From: Plantago major
Lineage: Eukaryota; Streptophyta; Magnoliopsida; Lamiales; Plantaginaceae
Direction: 5' to 3'
Assembly: GCA_026545765.1 (NCBI GenBank)
Contig: CM048839.1
Span: 85,202,414-85,266,413, forward strand
DNA: 64,000 nt
Below the pieces are notes generated by a model that saw only the letters and a program-made list of their open reading frames with translations, did no database searches and had not been told where the DNA came from. Shown piece by piece: positions 23,380 to 34,975 of this stretch. Numbering within the stretch: the stretch's first letter is position 1; each line of letters begins with the position of its first letter. The translations under genes and the position numbers were made by a program.

Positions 23380-25035
23380 TGTTAGGAATATTTGTTTCGA
23401 TTTCGATCAGCAACCTAATGACTTATCTTAGCTCAGAAAGGTGGTTAGTACTCTTGGTTCACTTGAACACTGTAAAAGAGGAAACTCACTAAGTATGATA
23501 GTCTAGCAAATCTTGTATAGGATGTTAGGTCTCTGAATGTAATTTTTATTTTCTGAAGAAAACCAAGAAGAAGACATCCAGCAGGAAAAGTTCAACGGAT
23601 TTGAAGATTTGAAGACTGCATAAGATGGCTGAAGACAAAGGTTTTTCAGATACCTATGTCCAGATATCTTGAAGAAACAAGTGTTTCGAAACACAAGTGT
23701 TGCAAAAGATATCTGAGAATAAAAGGTTTTTGAGACGAGGAAAGTGCCCACAGATATCTACACTCAGATACCTTGGACATAAAATATGTTTCTGAAAAGA
23801 AATATATTATAACAAGTTGTTTCAACAAGTGGTATCTGAAGTTGTGATAATTTCTGAAAAGAACGTGCAAAGCTTCAGAGAACTCTAATACGAAAAGATC
23901 TCTGATACAATGCATAGTTCCGTTGGCACTACAGGACAAAGTATATTACAATGCATTAAATGCGAATGAGATGTCGAACAAAAGCGGTAACCGAAGAAGA
24001 AGACAAACGTACTACAGTACTATACTCAGATATCAATAGTTTGAAATTGAGTTAAGCCTAACGGATACTATTCAAATGGCACTCAAATTCATCTATAAAT
24101 ATCGACACTTAGACTGCTTGAGAACACACCTTAGAACACACAGAACTTAGAACACAGAACTTACATTGATTACTCTCACAAGTTCTCTCAAGCACACTAC
24201 TTACCTTCAAGCTTTCTGTTGCGACCAAAGCTCTTGATTCTAAGTAGCACAAAAGTTCTAAGTGTCCTGATCCTTAACAAGCATTGTTACTTGTGAAAGA
24301 GTTGAACTAAGATTTCATATCTGAGATTCATTCTCTTGAACACTTATCATAGACTTGGGTCAATAACGAATAAGATACCATACATTGCAAAGTGTATTAA
24401 GTATACTTGATTCATAGAGCTATCTACAATACTGAACAAGTTATTAAAGAAGCTCACCTGACAAACTACCTTAAACCAACACCTTAATCGGCGTGGAGTA
24501 CAGGAAGTACTTAGTTTGGGAAACTAAGGAATAATTCCAAGGTTACTGAGCATAGGAAGTACTTAGTTTGGGAAACTAAGGAATAGCTCAAAAGGTTTCT
24601 GAGTACAGGAAGTACTTGGCTGTGAAAGCCGGGGAATAACTCAGGGGGAACACTTGGTTGGGAACCTAGTGTTATTTAGAAATCTAGAGAAGATACTTGT
24701 AAGGTTACCTCAATTATCTGTCTTAGTGGATTCTAGGTCTGAGAAAGGCCGAAGTGGATTAGTTGAAGGATTACGCCACCTTCAGATACCACTATAAAAA
24801 GACTTGTGTTATTTACTTTCTGCATTTTATTACTTGCTTTATTTATCTTGCAAAGTATTTACACTTATCTTGCTGAGCACGTGCACTTGTCACAGAAAAG
24901 TCTTCCGCTCTCTGAAATTAAGTATCAGATTTCTTCACAGATATCTGAGAAACTGTGTTTATCGACAAAAGTTTTAAAAGACTATTCACCCCCCCCCCCC
25001 TCTAGTCTTTTACTTTGCCGTTATCTGGACCAACA
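23380..25035 (+). repeat. 3' LTR of copia-A
   Basis: 1656 bp, TG (23380) to CA (25035). TATA at 24093-24102, 52-bp leader repeats at about 24502-24660, and a 12-base C run at 24989-25000. Two sites (23975, 23992) read CG where the 5' LTR and copia-B read CTG. Confidence 0.93.
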
Positions 25036-25500
25036 AACTTTAACTAGTATTAAGGAATTTTCGAAAATCACTTTAGTCCGTTTCACTTGTAAATAGAAAG
25101 TCTTCCTATTCTAGTAGTCAAAAAGCCGGTGAGAAGGCTTATTGAGCCAATGAAAAAATATTGTACCGGCAAATGTGTAATTCTAGTAGGATGAGCAAAG
25201 GAAATCCTTGCGCCACTTCATATACATGTGCACTTTTTTAAAAATAAACGGGTATGACGAACAGCATTTTCGACTTGTTATCTCGATTCTCAAACCCGTT
25301 CCAAGGAACAAGTTTGGGGAGAAGGGTACCTGTTACTTCATACTCAGGCTCACTACACTCTATATTTTGAGCATTTGGTCGATTTTGAAAACTTGCTTTG
25401 TATTGCTTGTTGCCGTTCTAAAAAAAAAAAAAGAAAAAGAAAAATATCGAAGTGTTTTTCTAAGATCACTTGTGATCGTCTGAGATCGTGTTGGGCATTC

Positions 25501-25802
25501 CCAAATACTAACTATAAACCAACGCGGGGTTGATTGTGGGTATGATATGAGGGTTGATGGTTGTGTTCTCAAATTACATGCCAAATACTACCTATAAACC
25601 AGCGCGTGGGCGGTTCTCGTATGTTGTGAGGGTTGATGGGGTGTACTCCAAACCGACACGCACAAAAGTGCGGATCTTGAGCAACCTATTGGGATACACT
25701 TGCAATATTGAGATAAAAAAAATGAAAAAAATATGAAAATATGTGCAAAAAGAGCAAAGCACAAGAAAAAAGAAAATAATACGTGCAAAAAGAGCAAAGC
25801 AC
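25501..25802 (+). repeat. Short direct repeats in the Athila-like 3' region
   Basis: An 80-bp duplication starts at CCAAATACTA (25501 and 25581). Further on, GTGCAAAAAGAGCAAAGCAC occurs twice, about 40 bp apart (about 25743 and 25782). No coding meaning is apparent. Confidence 0.7.
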
Positions 25803-26271
25803 GAGGACGGCAGCTATTTCTATTCTATGTATTGATTTCGACCTTTTCACTAAAAGTCCTTTCTGATTCGTTTGAATTGAGTGGAAAAGCATGTAATATT
25901 AGTGGCAGCTTTGTGACGTTTGTTGTCACCTTCCTAAGTTAAGGCTTGAGCGACTACCTTCATTTACTGGATGCTTCCAGAAGAGAGACTTGGGTTGCAC
26001 TTATATTATCCTTTGTGAGGGATTGCTAGGGTAAGTCGAAGTTTTATTTACTTGTGAAACGGAAGATTGTGATCTTTGCTAAGCTACTTGCCAACGTTAC
26101 AGGGGATACAAGTTTACATCAGTTTTAGGCTTGACTCTTGCAATAGTTGTTCCGGTAGCTTGTTGATTGAACTCTTCTGTGTTGTGTCGTGTCTTTGTGT
26201 TTTTTCTTTTTTAGGTCGTTTTAGAGTTTGTTTGCTCGAGGACGAGCAAAGGTTCGGTTTGGGGAGTTTTA

Positions 26272-27441
26272 TGAGTCGATATTTTAACAACTCATTTAGT
26301 CTTTTTTACCGTATTTTGTTATGTCCCTTAGCCCTTTTTGGTAGTGTTTTAATGCATTTTCACGTTTGGGTATTTTGGGTGTTTTTGTACTTTTTCAGGT
26401 GTTATATTGTAAAAGGCAAGGAATTAGACGAGCGTATGCAAAATCGAAGGTTATCCAAGCTTCTAGAAGCACACTAAGGTCAAATAGTGGGCCACTACTC
26501 TAAGGAGGTGACAAGGAGGTTGAGAAAAAGGGAGTAAAAATAGGAAGAAGTGGGAAAATGGGAGATTTTCCGAATGGGAGGATCACCGCGATGAGCTCCA
26601 GCAAGACGGAGCTCACCGTGGTCCAGAAGAACAAAACAGAATAGAACAGTCACTGAGCAGATCAAACCGCGGCGAGCCAAGAACCAAAAAGAGGCTCACC
26701 GCGGTGAGTACTGAGTAAGACCAGTTCAACCACGATTTCTGGCAGTTTTTTCCCATGAATTTGAATTTGTACTTCCTTGGTTCTATAAATGGGTCACTTG
26801 TATTCAGTCTTAGACATATCCTCAGACCTTCATAGTCTATTTTCTTTCACTTTCAAGCATTGTAACACTCTAGAGATTCAATCTCTCTTTCAATAGAAGC
26901 ATTATTTCCTTTCAGACGATCTCTTGTCACTGACGTATCCAGGTATCAATCATGCAACTACAATTTAGCTTGTACGTGACATGTTGTTACCTCTGATTAC
27001 TGAATCTTGGTGTATCGGTGTGAACTTGTTAGTATTTAATCATCCATTAGGCTATATCTGCATGATTGCATAGCTCGTGACAAGCTCTTTATAGTGATTA
27101 CGTACTTATAGCCCATATTTGGTTGTACTCTCAATAGCAAGGTAATGAACTGGGACTAATGTTAAGTCGTATCAGCACACTTCATGAAAGGATTTACTTA
27201 GCTTCATTGTTTGTAGAATTGCATGACCTAAGTTTTACCTTGTCTTATGCATGTTAGATTTTATTCTAGGGTTGAAGTATCATTATCCACACTATATGTT
27301 TACAATCAACACAAGCGAGTCTATTCTATAGAACTAGCTTAATCAATTCCTCGAGAGAACGACCCTATGGTTTAAGCCTTGTCTGTCTATAACAATCGCT
27401 TTACTACTTGTGTTTTATAAGTAAAAATTTTGAGCACATCA
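26272..27441 (+). repeat. LTR of the Athila-like element
   Basis: About 1170 bp from TG at 26272 to CA at 27440-27441. It carries a TATA box (TATAAAT, 26784-26790) and, upstream of it, repeated GC-rich palindromic motifs around CACCGCGGTG (26580-26710). Only one copy is in the window, so both ends are inferred from the TG/CA rule and the purine tract. Confidence 0.55.
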
Positions 27442-27532
27442 GTAGGTCACTTTTTTGATGAAAGTGTAATTGTTTCAAGTCATTGTTGAATCTGTAATTG
27501 AATCAACGAGTTACTTAAGTAACTGTACAAAA

Positions 27533-27562
27533 CTAGTTTATGGCCCGTCGAGATTCGATGGG
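27533..27562 (-). mobile_element. Helitron 3' terminus
   Basis: On the minus strand the sequence ends with a short hairpin, 7 bases, then CTAG followed by T. The hairpin CCCGTCGAGATTCGATGGG (27544-27562) has an 8-bp stem with one G-T wobble and a GAT loop; CTAG is at 27533-27536. This is the textbook Helitron 3' end (subterminal hairpin plus CTRR, inserted before T). A helicase C-terminus in the right orientation lies just inside (27814). Confidence 0.75.
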
Positions 27563-27813
27563 TATTAGAATAACATATATATAAAAATATCTCGAAACAA
27601 CACATTTATCATTCAAATAAAATGTACAAAAAACATATAAACTACTACATATTCGAAATTCCAACACATGTGTAATAAAGAGATCAATTGAAATCAATCA
27701 TTTCCTGTAAAATAAAATTTAAAGAAGAGTTAACACATTGTGCTAATAGTAATCATTTATTGTAAACAATATATTCATGTCTTCAAGGTTTATAAGGTAA
27801 TAAATTTAAAATT

Positions 27814-27870
27814 ACCTTATAGTTTGTCGAATACCTCTTTCTATACAACATTCGTATTCGTATTATATAG
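27814..27870 (-). pseudogene. Helitron PIF1-like helicase, C-terminal tip
   Basis: The minus strand encodes a tip ending KEVFDKL-stop, identical in its last seven residues to the longer helicase remnant that ends at 30463. An in-frame stop precedes it. The rest of this helicase copy was displaced by inserted sequence (27871-30130); a matching upstream scrap lies at about 30138-30215. Confidence 0.6.
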
Positions 27871-28132
27871 GCCTGTAATTGGGTAGGATGCAACCCGAAC
27901 CCGTTAAAAACCGACAAATTATTTATGTATGGGTACGGGTTGGGTTCTACACCCGCACCCATCCAAAACTCGCCTTTGCCCAATACCCAACCCACTGTAA
28001 GACTCAATTCGGATCCAACCCGTACAGAACTCGACTCGAATTCAACCCGTACCAAACCCCCCCCCCCTCCGGCCCGAGCATAAAAAATTTTGTGAAAACA
28101 GGTGGAAAATTGATTTAGTGAAATAAAAAAAA

Positions 28133-29940
28133 TTTCACCCGGGTAGGGTGGGGTCACCCAACCAAAAAATGTTTTCGCAAAAATATTTGGGGAACTGTTT
28201 TCGTGAGATAAAATGTAAAATCCCGAAAATTTTATTGGACCGTCTATTTGGATTTAGATTGGAGATGAGAAATTATTGGATTTGAGTTGCTATACGGGAT
28301 TTTATAAGTCATTATTTTTATCGACCTTTAAGTTGAGACGGGCAATGATAATTTTATTGGATTAGATTTCCACAATCCAACTTGATCGACTAAAGGAGTA
28401 AAGGGTTATTGGACTAATTAGGCCAAGCTTGTGAATATTAGTACTAATGCGTTTAGGTTATATAAGTATTTATTTCTTCCCATGGCGTCAGAATTATCAA
28501 TCGTCAATCTATGTGATTTTCTTTGAGCTGCGGTTTGGAAGTATCAAGACTTGGGTGCTATATATTGATGAGTTATTGGAGTGAGAATTGGAATTACTTC
28601 CCGTAAGGTACAAGATTATTGGTTATCATATTAGTGTCCAAATGGATAATTGATTATGATTAAAGTACCCCGTTTATGATTTATAGTTGGAGAACAGATT
28701 ATTTGTCTGGACTGAATCCCGAGTGACAATTCGATTAGGTTACTTTGATGATTGGAACTGGTGTGAACTCGTTACCTCGTGGTTTGGTGAATTCGGGTTA
28801 GGGAAAGTTTTGACACTTTTGCTTATAATTTTGTATTATTGTATATATATGTATGTTTTATGATTGACAAATAACTTATGGTTATTATTTCAAGGAATTG
28901 GACTTGTTATAGTAGTCTATTCGAAAAGGATCTTGTATATGTACCCATAAAATGTATTTGTTGTGTGTGCGATTTTTTAAAGCTATTTTGTGAAAGCATG
29001 GATTATATGTACATTTAAGCTCATCGATATGCCTATGAAGTGTGTGGCCCTTTCGAGGAATTGTCGTGCTTTGGAGTACTCCCAGTGTTATGTGTGTGAC
29101 CCCTATTGTGTTAGGGGATATGTTATGTGAAAGCCGGCCTGTGTGCCACCACGGTTTGTGTGGCCGTAGTGTATATATGATTTGAGCTTTAAATGTGAAT
29201 TGTGAAAATTGTGACATGTGTTCCATGCAAATAATTTTTGACTATGTTTGATATAAAACGGAGTGTATATATATGTATACTTTTTATATGTACTTGATTC
29301 GGGTAAAAGTGTCAGGAGCTCACCCTTACATCCCATTTCAGATATTTAGTAAGTGATTGGACGAAGATACTTTGGAGTTGAGACGGTAGTCAGATGATGG
29401 ATTTTGTGAAGACTGTTTAGTAGTGGCGTACTTTGAGAATTGTACTGTATAAGAAATACTTGTAGTATTGGAATCGTTGTAATCATTTGAGGATTGTAAT
29501 TGTTGTAATTAGTTTATGGGATTTTAGATGCTCTGGTTGTACCACTCTGAGATAATTGATGTATTTGAAGATTAAAGGAAGGCTTCGTCTTGGCGTGAGC
29601 CCATCTCACGATAGACGGCCGGTCGTGCCAAAGTTTTAGTTTTGGGGCGTGACATAGAAATTCTTCGTCTGGGGTAGGGGTGCACCCCCACCCGACCAAA
29701 AAAATTCGCGAAAACATTTGGGAAATTATTATCATGAGAAATTTTTTTTGCCGGGTAGGGTGGGGATTGCACCCGTCTGACCAAAAAAAAAATTCGTCGC
29801 GAAAACATGTGGGAAATTATTTTCGTGAGATAATTTTTTCACCGGTAGGAGGGAGGCACCACACCCCCCCAACCAAAAAAAAATCGCGAAACCATGTGGA
29901 AATTTATTTTCGTGAAATGGAACATTTTCGCCCAGGTGCG
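28133..29940. repeat. About 85-bp tandem repeat, four copies, interrupted
   Basis: Copies start near 28133, 29660, 29740 and 29830. Each contains GGGTAGGGTGGGG-like sequence, an ACCAAAAAAA run, CGCGAAAACATGTGGGAAAT and TTTTCGTGAGATA. The first copy is separated from the rest by a 1441-bp solo LTR (28214-29654); removing it makes the array continuous. Confidence 0.7.
28214..29654 (+). mobile_element. Solo LTR, probably a chromovirus (Tekay/Del-like) gypsy element
   Basis: Starts TGTAAAATCCCGAAAA and ends GGGGCGTGACA, the usual ends of Del/Tekay-type LTRs. No internal region or second LTR is attached. The flanks TAAAA (28209-28213) and TAGAA (29655-29659) form a 5-bp target duplication with one mismatch. 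It sits inside one unit of the 85-bp repeat. Confidence 0.6.
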
Positions 29941-30137
29941 TGAAACTGTTTTCCTGTTTTAATTGTTTTTCAAAACTTCGGGTTCAGTTTGGTTTCTAGG
30001 TCTTCCTGACTTTAAAATTCCGGGTTGGGTATGGGTACATGTTTTAAAATTGTGTGTTGGGTGCGGGTACGTGTTATAAACCCCGTTAAAACCATCGGGT
30101 TCCACCCCACAAATTTTGTAATGGGTCGGTACAGGAA

Positions 30138-30250
30138 TATGAAATAGGAAATTTGTATCGTCTAATGGACTCATCATCATTCTAGGTATTAATACATTTT
30201 TCTTGCATTCATTCCATATAACATACAAGTTAATGGCCTGTTGATACTCG
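30138..30250 (-). other. Helitron scrap and a second, decayed Helitron 3' terminus
   Basis: 30138-30215 matches the helicase segment at about 30705-30775 (GACTCATCATCATTCT against GGCTCATCATCATCCT). Next to it, 30229-30250 resembles the terminus at 27533 (ACAAGTTAATGGCCTG against ACTAGTTTATGGCCCG), with CTAG decayed to CAAG. This suggests one Helitron inserted in the helicase gene of another. Confidence 0.5.
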
Positions 30251-30462
30251 ATGGGGCATGGAGAAAACATTTAAATAAGAAATGAATAAATTTGTATAAT
30301 AACATGTCAAAGTTGAAAAACATATAAAAACTGCAAGCTGGCAAAATGCATGATCTAATCGCTTCAACATTGCATCGGAAGTCATCTGTACCTGTAGAAT
30401 AGTGCATAATGTAAATTAGTGAAACAACCATATATAAAATACACATAAAAGATAAAATCAAC

Positions 30463-32863
30463 TCATAACTTGTCGAACACTTCTTTATAAATTACGTTTG
30501 TTGTCGTGTCATATGTATTGCCCTTTATGTTGCAAATTACTACGTTCAATCCCTTCTCAATGGTAACTCTAGAAAGCGCAACATTTAACTGACCATGGTT
30601 GAATACATGTGAGGGGAGGTAGAGGCCGACGTGTGAGAGAAAATGTCCATTACTCTTATTTATGGTCATAGAGATTAATATGGGGAACTGTCTCAAACAA
30701 TTGATAGGGAACTTCATCTCGCCGGATGGCTCATCATCATCCTCGGGATGAAACCTTTTTTCCACACGTTGATTCAAGATATCATATTTTCCTCAATGAT
30801 ATGCTTCCCAAAATTAGTAACTATGAGCCTTGTTACATTGCACAACTCGAAAGTCTGATCAATATTCCTCATAAGCATTATCACACACCAAACATTTATT
30901 ATGATCCTATGTTTAAGAAATCTAGAGGAATTAATGTTGTTGAAAAATTCTACAGTGAAAACATGTTCTAGACCGTTCTCGAAAGTATCTTCCCTAGCAT
31001 TGCTATATGCGCTCAGATATTCAACGCTATCTCTGGACATCTTCGACATGAAAAATTGATTTATATCAACAAATATTTCATTTATAGGTGTAAGAACATC
31101 CCGGTGATGAAATTAAGTGATGGATCGCCTAAGTCATACAACAACGAAGGATATGTACTATCTACAATAGTTGGAATTGGGTGACTTACTTCTCAAATAA
31201 GTAACCCTTCGGGGATCTTGATATCAACCCACATTCATTAGTTTCAGCGGCAATGCCCTCACTGACATGTGTTATCCAATCAGCGAATTATTTGGTCTCT
31301 TAAATTCGAAAGATGACGAACCACACTATATAGGATTAAATTGGATATAAAAAATGATAAGTTAAATATGATATAAGTATATGTGGTATATAGATAAGAC
31401 GGGCAATTTACCTGCAATCTCATGTTCTTTGTCAACCGAAGCACCTCACAACATCACATATCCTAAAGGAGCATATAGAGGCATTCACAATATTATAACT
31501 ATTCCTCCTAGAACAACGGGCAAAATATGTCGGAAGTTCCCGCCAAAGACAATCACCATTCCCACCAAATGGCTCATCTGAACGGCCCATCACATCCTTC
31601 AAGCTCCTATCGATCTCTTCAAACAATGTCGGTTTGTCAAGAAAGCCTTATCCCAAATAATAACTCGAGCCTCCTTGAGCAGTCCCGTGACCTCTGAATC
31701 ATGAGATTATTGAATGTTGAGTCCTCGTAATTTGCAATGGTATTCCGAAACTCAAATATGCCGGACTACCTTCCTACCTTTATAAATAAGGAGTGATGCA
31801 ATCCCACTAGACGCAACTCGAAGTACAATATCTTCTCTAGCCCTCAAACCAGAGCACATCGTTCTCCATATAAAGGTTTTTGTGGTACCTCCGTAGATAT
31901 ATAAGAAGAATACTTCGCCATCTTGACCATCGACAATAGACATAATTTCATATATGGCACATTATTCATCAATCAATTGTGGTTATAAACCATCGTCGTA
32001 TGCTCCATTGCAACTCTAACATAAAACATTTAACACAAAATGAATGGATTTGTAGCATTTTATATAACAGACTCATCTGGCACGGGCATATCGTCAAATG
32101 AACTGAGATTGTTGCAGTTTTTCTTCGGTAACTTTTCTACTTGCATAATAGCAATGTTTTTTTATTTGTTCAGCAGTGAGTTTGAAACCTGGATGGAGAG
32201 TTCTCTATCATTACATGACAATTACATACAAAATTTAAACTGATTGTCCTTGGATGTTGGAATGGTTAATAGTCTTTAAATTTATTATACCAGGATTGCT
32301 GAGTAAACTTTTATTGATTGTACAGAATGTCGTCTGATAATAAATTTCATGTTTTGTTCCACACTTCCTCACGCCTCGACATGTTGCATGATAACAACAT
32401 GGTTATGAAAAGGTGACGTAAAAAACTCGCAAATGCCCATAGACTTGCCCTTTTCAAACCACTAATATACTCTCCATCATCGAATAAGAGGCCCATAGTT
32501 CCACATGCATCCTTGTGATATTCGTGCACAACACAGTCAACACCATTATACCGAAACATTGTTTCTTTGAACCATACTTTATGTCGTTTCAACAATGATA
32601 GCGAGGAAGTTTAGCAGAATTCATCTTCCGGACCCGAGGATCTATTTTGTTTAGCTTGATCCACTGCAAGAACTGCGATTGTTTGACATTGGCTTTGTTG
32701 ATGACATCTGGCATGCATTCACCATCTTCGAAATGAACACACTGCTCATTTTCCAAATGAAACAACAATCGCTTAACAGCATAAATTGTATAATGCAGCG
32801 GGACACCAATATCCTCCACATTGGTTTGCATGGAGGCACATAACGACAGTCCATATGCCTCAT
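30463..32863 (-). pseudogene. Helitron PIF1-like DNA helicase (degenerate)
   Basis: Rolling-circle transposon helicase, read right to left. In order: N-terminal part with CVHFEDGE (about 32830-32590), a block with GLLFDDGEYISGLKRAS (about 32500-32440), Walker A region GGTTKTFIWR (about 31880-31850; the usual GKT has become TKT), a block with FGGNGD (about 31570-31540), a GKHIIEENMIS block ending near 30777, and the C-terminal motif AMTINKS-like TINKSNG and VALSRV, ending at the stop 30463. The segments are in different frames with stops between them. Family assignment is from motif order and spacing; the protein is certainly dead. Confidence 0.8.
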
Positions 32864-33211
32864 GACCTTATTCCCATTTTCTCGATAAATGAAACTAACC
32901 CAATTTTATCGCTTCCTTTGAATATATTCTTGAAGGGGTGCGGTATTGACCGATGACTATTACAGTATTCCATGTTGATGTGCGCTTGATGTTTGAGCAT
33001 AAAAAATGAGTTATGTGAAAATGCGTATCTATTTTTCATTATATAATAATAATAAATGAATAAATAAATAAATAAAGGCTTTGAAAACATAAATCACGCA
33101 AAGTAAATTAACATGTATTGTATAAAATAATATAATGAATTATAGTCCATGATAAGAGATATGGATTAGATATAATCAAAATTACCATAAGTGAAGCAAA
33201 CATTTAGTTAC

Positions 33212-34250
33212 CTAAAGTCACATGTTCTTTGTCAGTCTTAGGACCTCACATGAATCCCAAATTTTGGATGAGCTGCTGCATTAACAATGTCAGACCTAGA
33301 CCCTCGTGGAACCACTGGCAGTATCTGTCTAAAGACTCCAGCAAATATAATAATCAAACCACCGAATGGTGTGTGGCTAGTCGATGCATAACATTTCGCA
33401 AATTAACTCCTATCACGAACTTCAAAAATATGCATATTGTTCACTGTAGCCTCGTCTCATATAATAAGCTTTGTTTCTTTGAGTAAACATGTTACATCAG
33501 AATTAGGGATAATCTTACAGCTCAAGTAAGGATGGATATGTGCTTTGGACAATGGTAGGAATAGGATTACTCACTCCTTGAAGAAGAATGTCCTCTGACA
33601 TCTTAATATCAACCTTAATGTCGTTATCACCGTCGATAACTCCATCACCAACCCGTAGTATCCACTTTGCGAATTCTCTCATCTCATGAATCTCAGTTGT
33701 TAACGTACCAGTATAAAAATACAAAACACACTTAACATAATATAAAGAAAGATACAAATTATTAAAATCAAAATTACCATAAGTGAAACAAACATTTAGT
33801 TACCTGCAGTCGCATGTTCTTTGAAAGTCTGAGGACCTCATACGAATCCGAAATTTTGTATGAGCATATTGTTGCATTAACAATGTCAGATCTAGACCCT
33901 TCCGTAACCACTTGCAGTATCTATCTAAAGTCTCCACCAAATACAATAACCAAACCCCGAATGGTGTGGCTGGTCGATGCATAAAATCCCCCATATAATA
34001 ACCTTTGTTTCCTTGAGTACACATGTTGCATCAGAATCAGGCTTAATCGTACTGCATACCGAGTCTAAATGGATCTTCAATGGTATATCGAATCTTGATT
34101 GAGCAGTTCGGAACCTCAAAAGCATCGATGATATGATACCGCTGGAATCCATTGGGAGAACTATATCTCTTCTAGCTCTCAAAACGGAGCATAAAGTACT
34201 CCAAATCTAATATCTCCTCTAGAATCAACAATGAATTGTAATAGTTACGT
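33212..34250 (-). pseudogene. Second set of Helitron helicase fragments, partly duplicated
   Basis: On the minus strand, RARRDIVLP and SRFDIPLKIHLDS (about 34180-34080) and REFAKWILRVGDG (about 33680-33640) are PIF1-helicase segments. The plus-strand stretch starting ACCTAAAGTCACATGTTC (about 33212) is repeated at about 33803 (ACCTGCAGTCGCATGTTC), a direct duplication about 590 bp apart. These pieces probably belong to a Helitron distinct from the copy at 30463-32863, or to an internal duplication of it. Confidence 0.65.
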
Positions 34251-34540
34251 CATGCTAAGTATGAGTTGATGACCTTCATTCTCCCTATCTTGTATCTGGA
34301 AATCTAAGAACTACTTTAGAATAAGATTTGGCATCTTGCTCACAATACTTATCTGAATATCGATATACCATCTGTCTTCTCCATGGACGAAAAAATAGTG
34401 GATATTGAAAAAGAAGGTAGCATCAAAGAAATTCACTTGTGCTTCAAACCCCCATCCTCTTTGTCAACCATAATATTGTTTTTTGCATGTAAGTTATCGA
34501 CATCCACTCTACTATAGCAGTTACTTCTAATGCAATATGC

Positions 34541-34975
34541 AAATTGTAAGTTCGCCCATCCCCCTAGCATCTTGCCATAAGTTAAAGGCCTACCTCACCG
34601 GCATTATCAAGGGAGATGTGATCTCTGGCCATCTTGTATACTTTTGCATATGGATTGTACTCTTCCACAATAGTTTTGATCAATGTCCCAGTAGCAATAT
34701 TCACACCGGCGTCGTTGGTTTTTCTTTACCATAATAATAAAATAAATTATTTACCGTCGAGTATCTATAATTCAAATGGATACTAAATGATGTATAATGA
34801 ATAATTTGTTTGAAACGAAATATGTGAAAGATACATAAATTGAGTGTAGAGGTTTAAAGAAACACACCCAAGAACATTGATCGTGTTGTCAATTCCGTTT
34901 TCAATGTCATATATGCAACGTTGGCCGAATTTTTGGAGTTTGTCCTTCGTTGGGCAAGAGTGAGCCAATTTTGTG
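34541..34975 (-). pseudogene. Helitron N-terminal domain fragment
   Basis: The minus strand at 34968-34870 encodes KFGQRCIYDIENGIDN, like the FAQLYIYDTENE block of Helitron helicase-like N-terminal domains. It is followed in another frame by IVEEYNPYAKVYKMARD (about 34690-34620), like the NP-x-AK-x-FRMxRD block. Order and strand agree with the helicase fragments to its left. Confidence 0.55.

Larger units (their letters stand above)
1..25035 (+). mobile_element. copia-A: SIRE-type Ty1/copia LTR retrotransposon, left end outside the window
   Basis: The stretch 1-1238 is repeated at 23672-25035, so these are the two LTRs; by comparison about 292 bp of the 5' LTR lie left of the window. Between them come a Met-tRNA primer site, gag with a CCHC knuckle, protease (DSG), integrase (DX35E), RT (YVDD), RNase H, then a very long 3' region and a polypurine tract. 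PR-INT-RT-RH order is diagnostic of Ty1/copia, and the additional 3' gene plus the RT sequence fit the SIRE/Maximus lineage. The internal region is unusually long because the 3' gene is triplicated. All coding parts carry stops or frameshifts, so the copy is not autonomous. It appears inserted in an Athila-like element whose remainder starts at 25036; the 5-bp target duplication cannot be tested because the left flank is missing. Confidence 0.9.
25036..27441 (+). mobile_element. 3' part of an Athila-like Ty3/gypsy element
   Basis: Sequence continues from the copia-A insertion point to a gypsy 3' end. The stretch CTCGAGGACGAGCAAAGG (about 26235-26252), then a G-rich purine tract (26259-26265) and a TG-started LTR, is the usual 3' layout of Athila-lineage elements. 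No intact coding region remains in 25036-26271; only short spurious frames are present. The left part of the element must lie beyond copia-A, outside the window. Confidence 0.6.
27871..30130. other. Inserted CCCG-rich repeat block splitting a Helitron helicase
   Basis: Flanked by helicase scraps on both sides. Its ends are rich in ACCCG/GGGT motifs that appear partly inverted with respect to each other (27880-28080 and 29975-30115), as in a degenerate foldback or non-autonomous DNA transposon. Inside are an 85-bp tandem repeat and a solo LTR. No coding frame of its own is credible. Confidence 0.4.

Noticed and set aside
25208-26477. Several open frames of 60-133 codons between copia-A and the Athila-like LTR
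   Set aside because: No recognisable domains, low-complexity or LTR sequence, and no conservation evidence; treated as chance frames.
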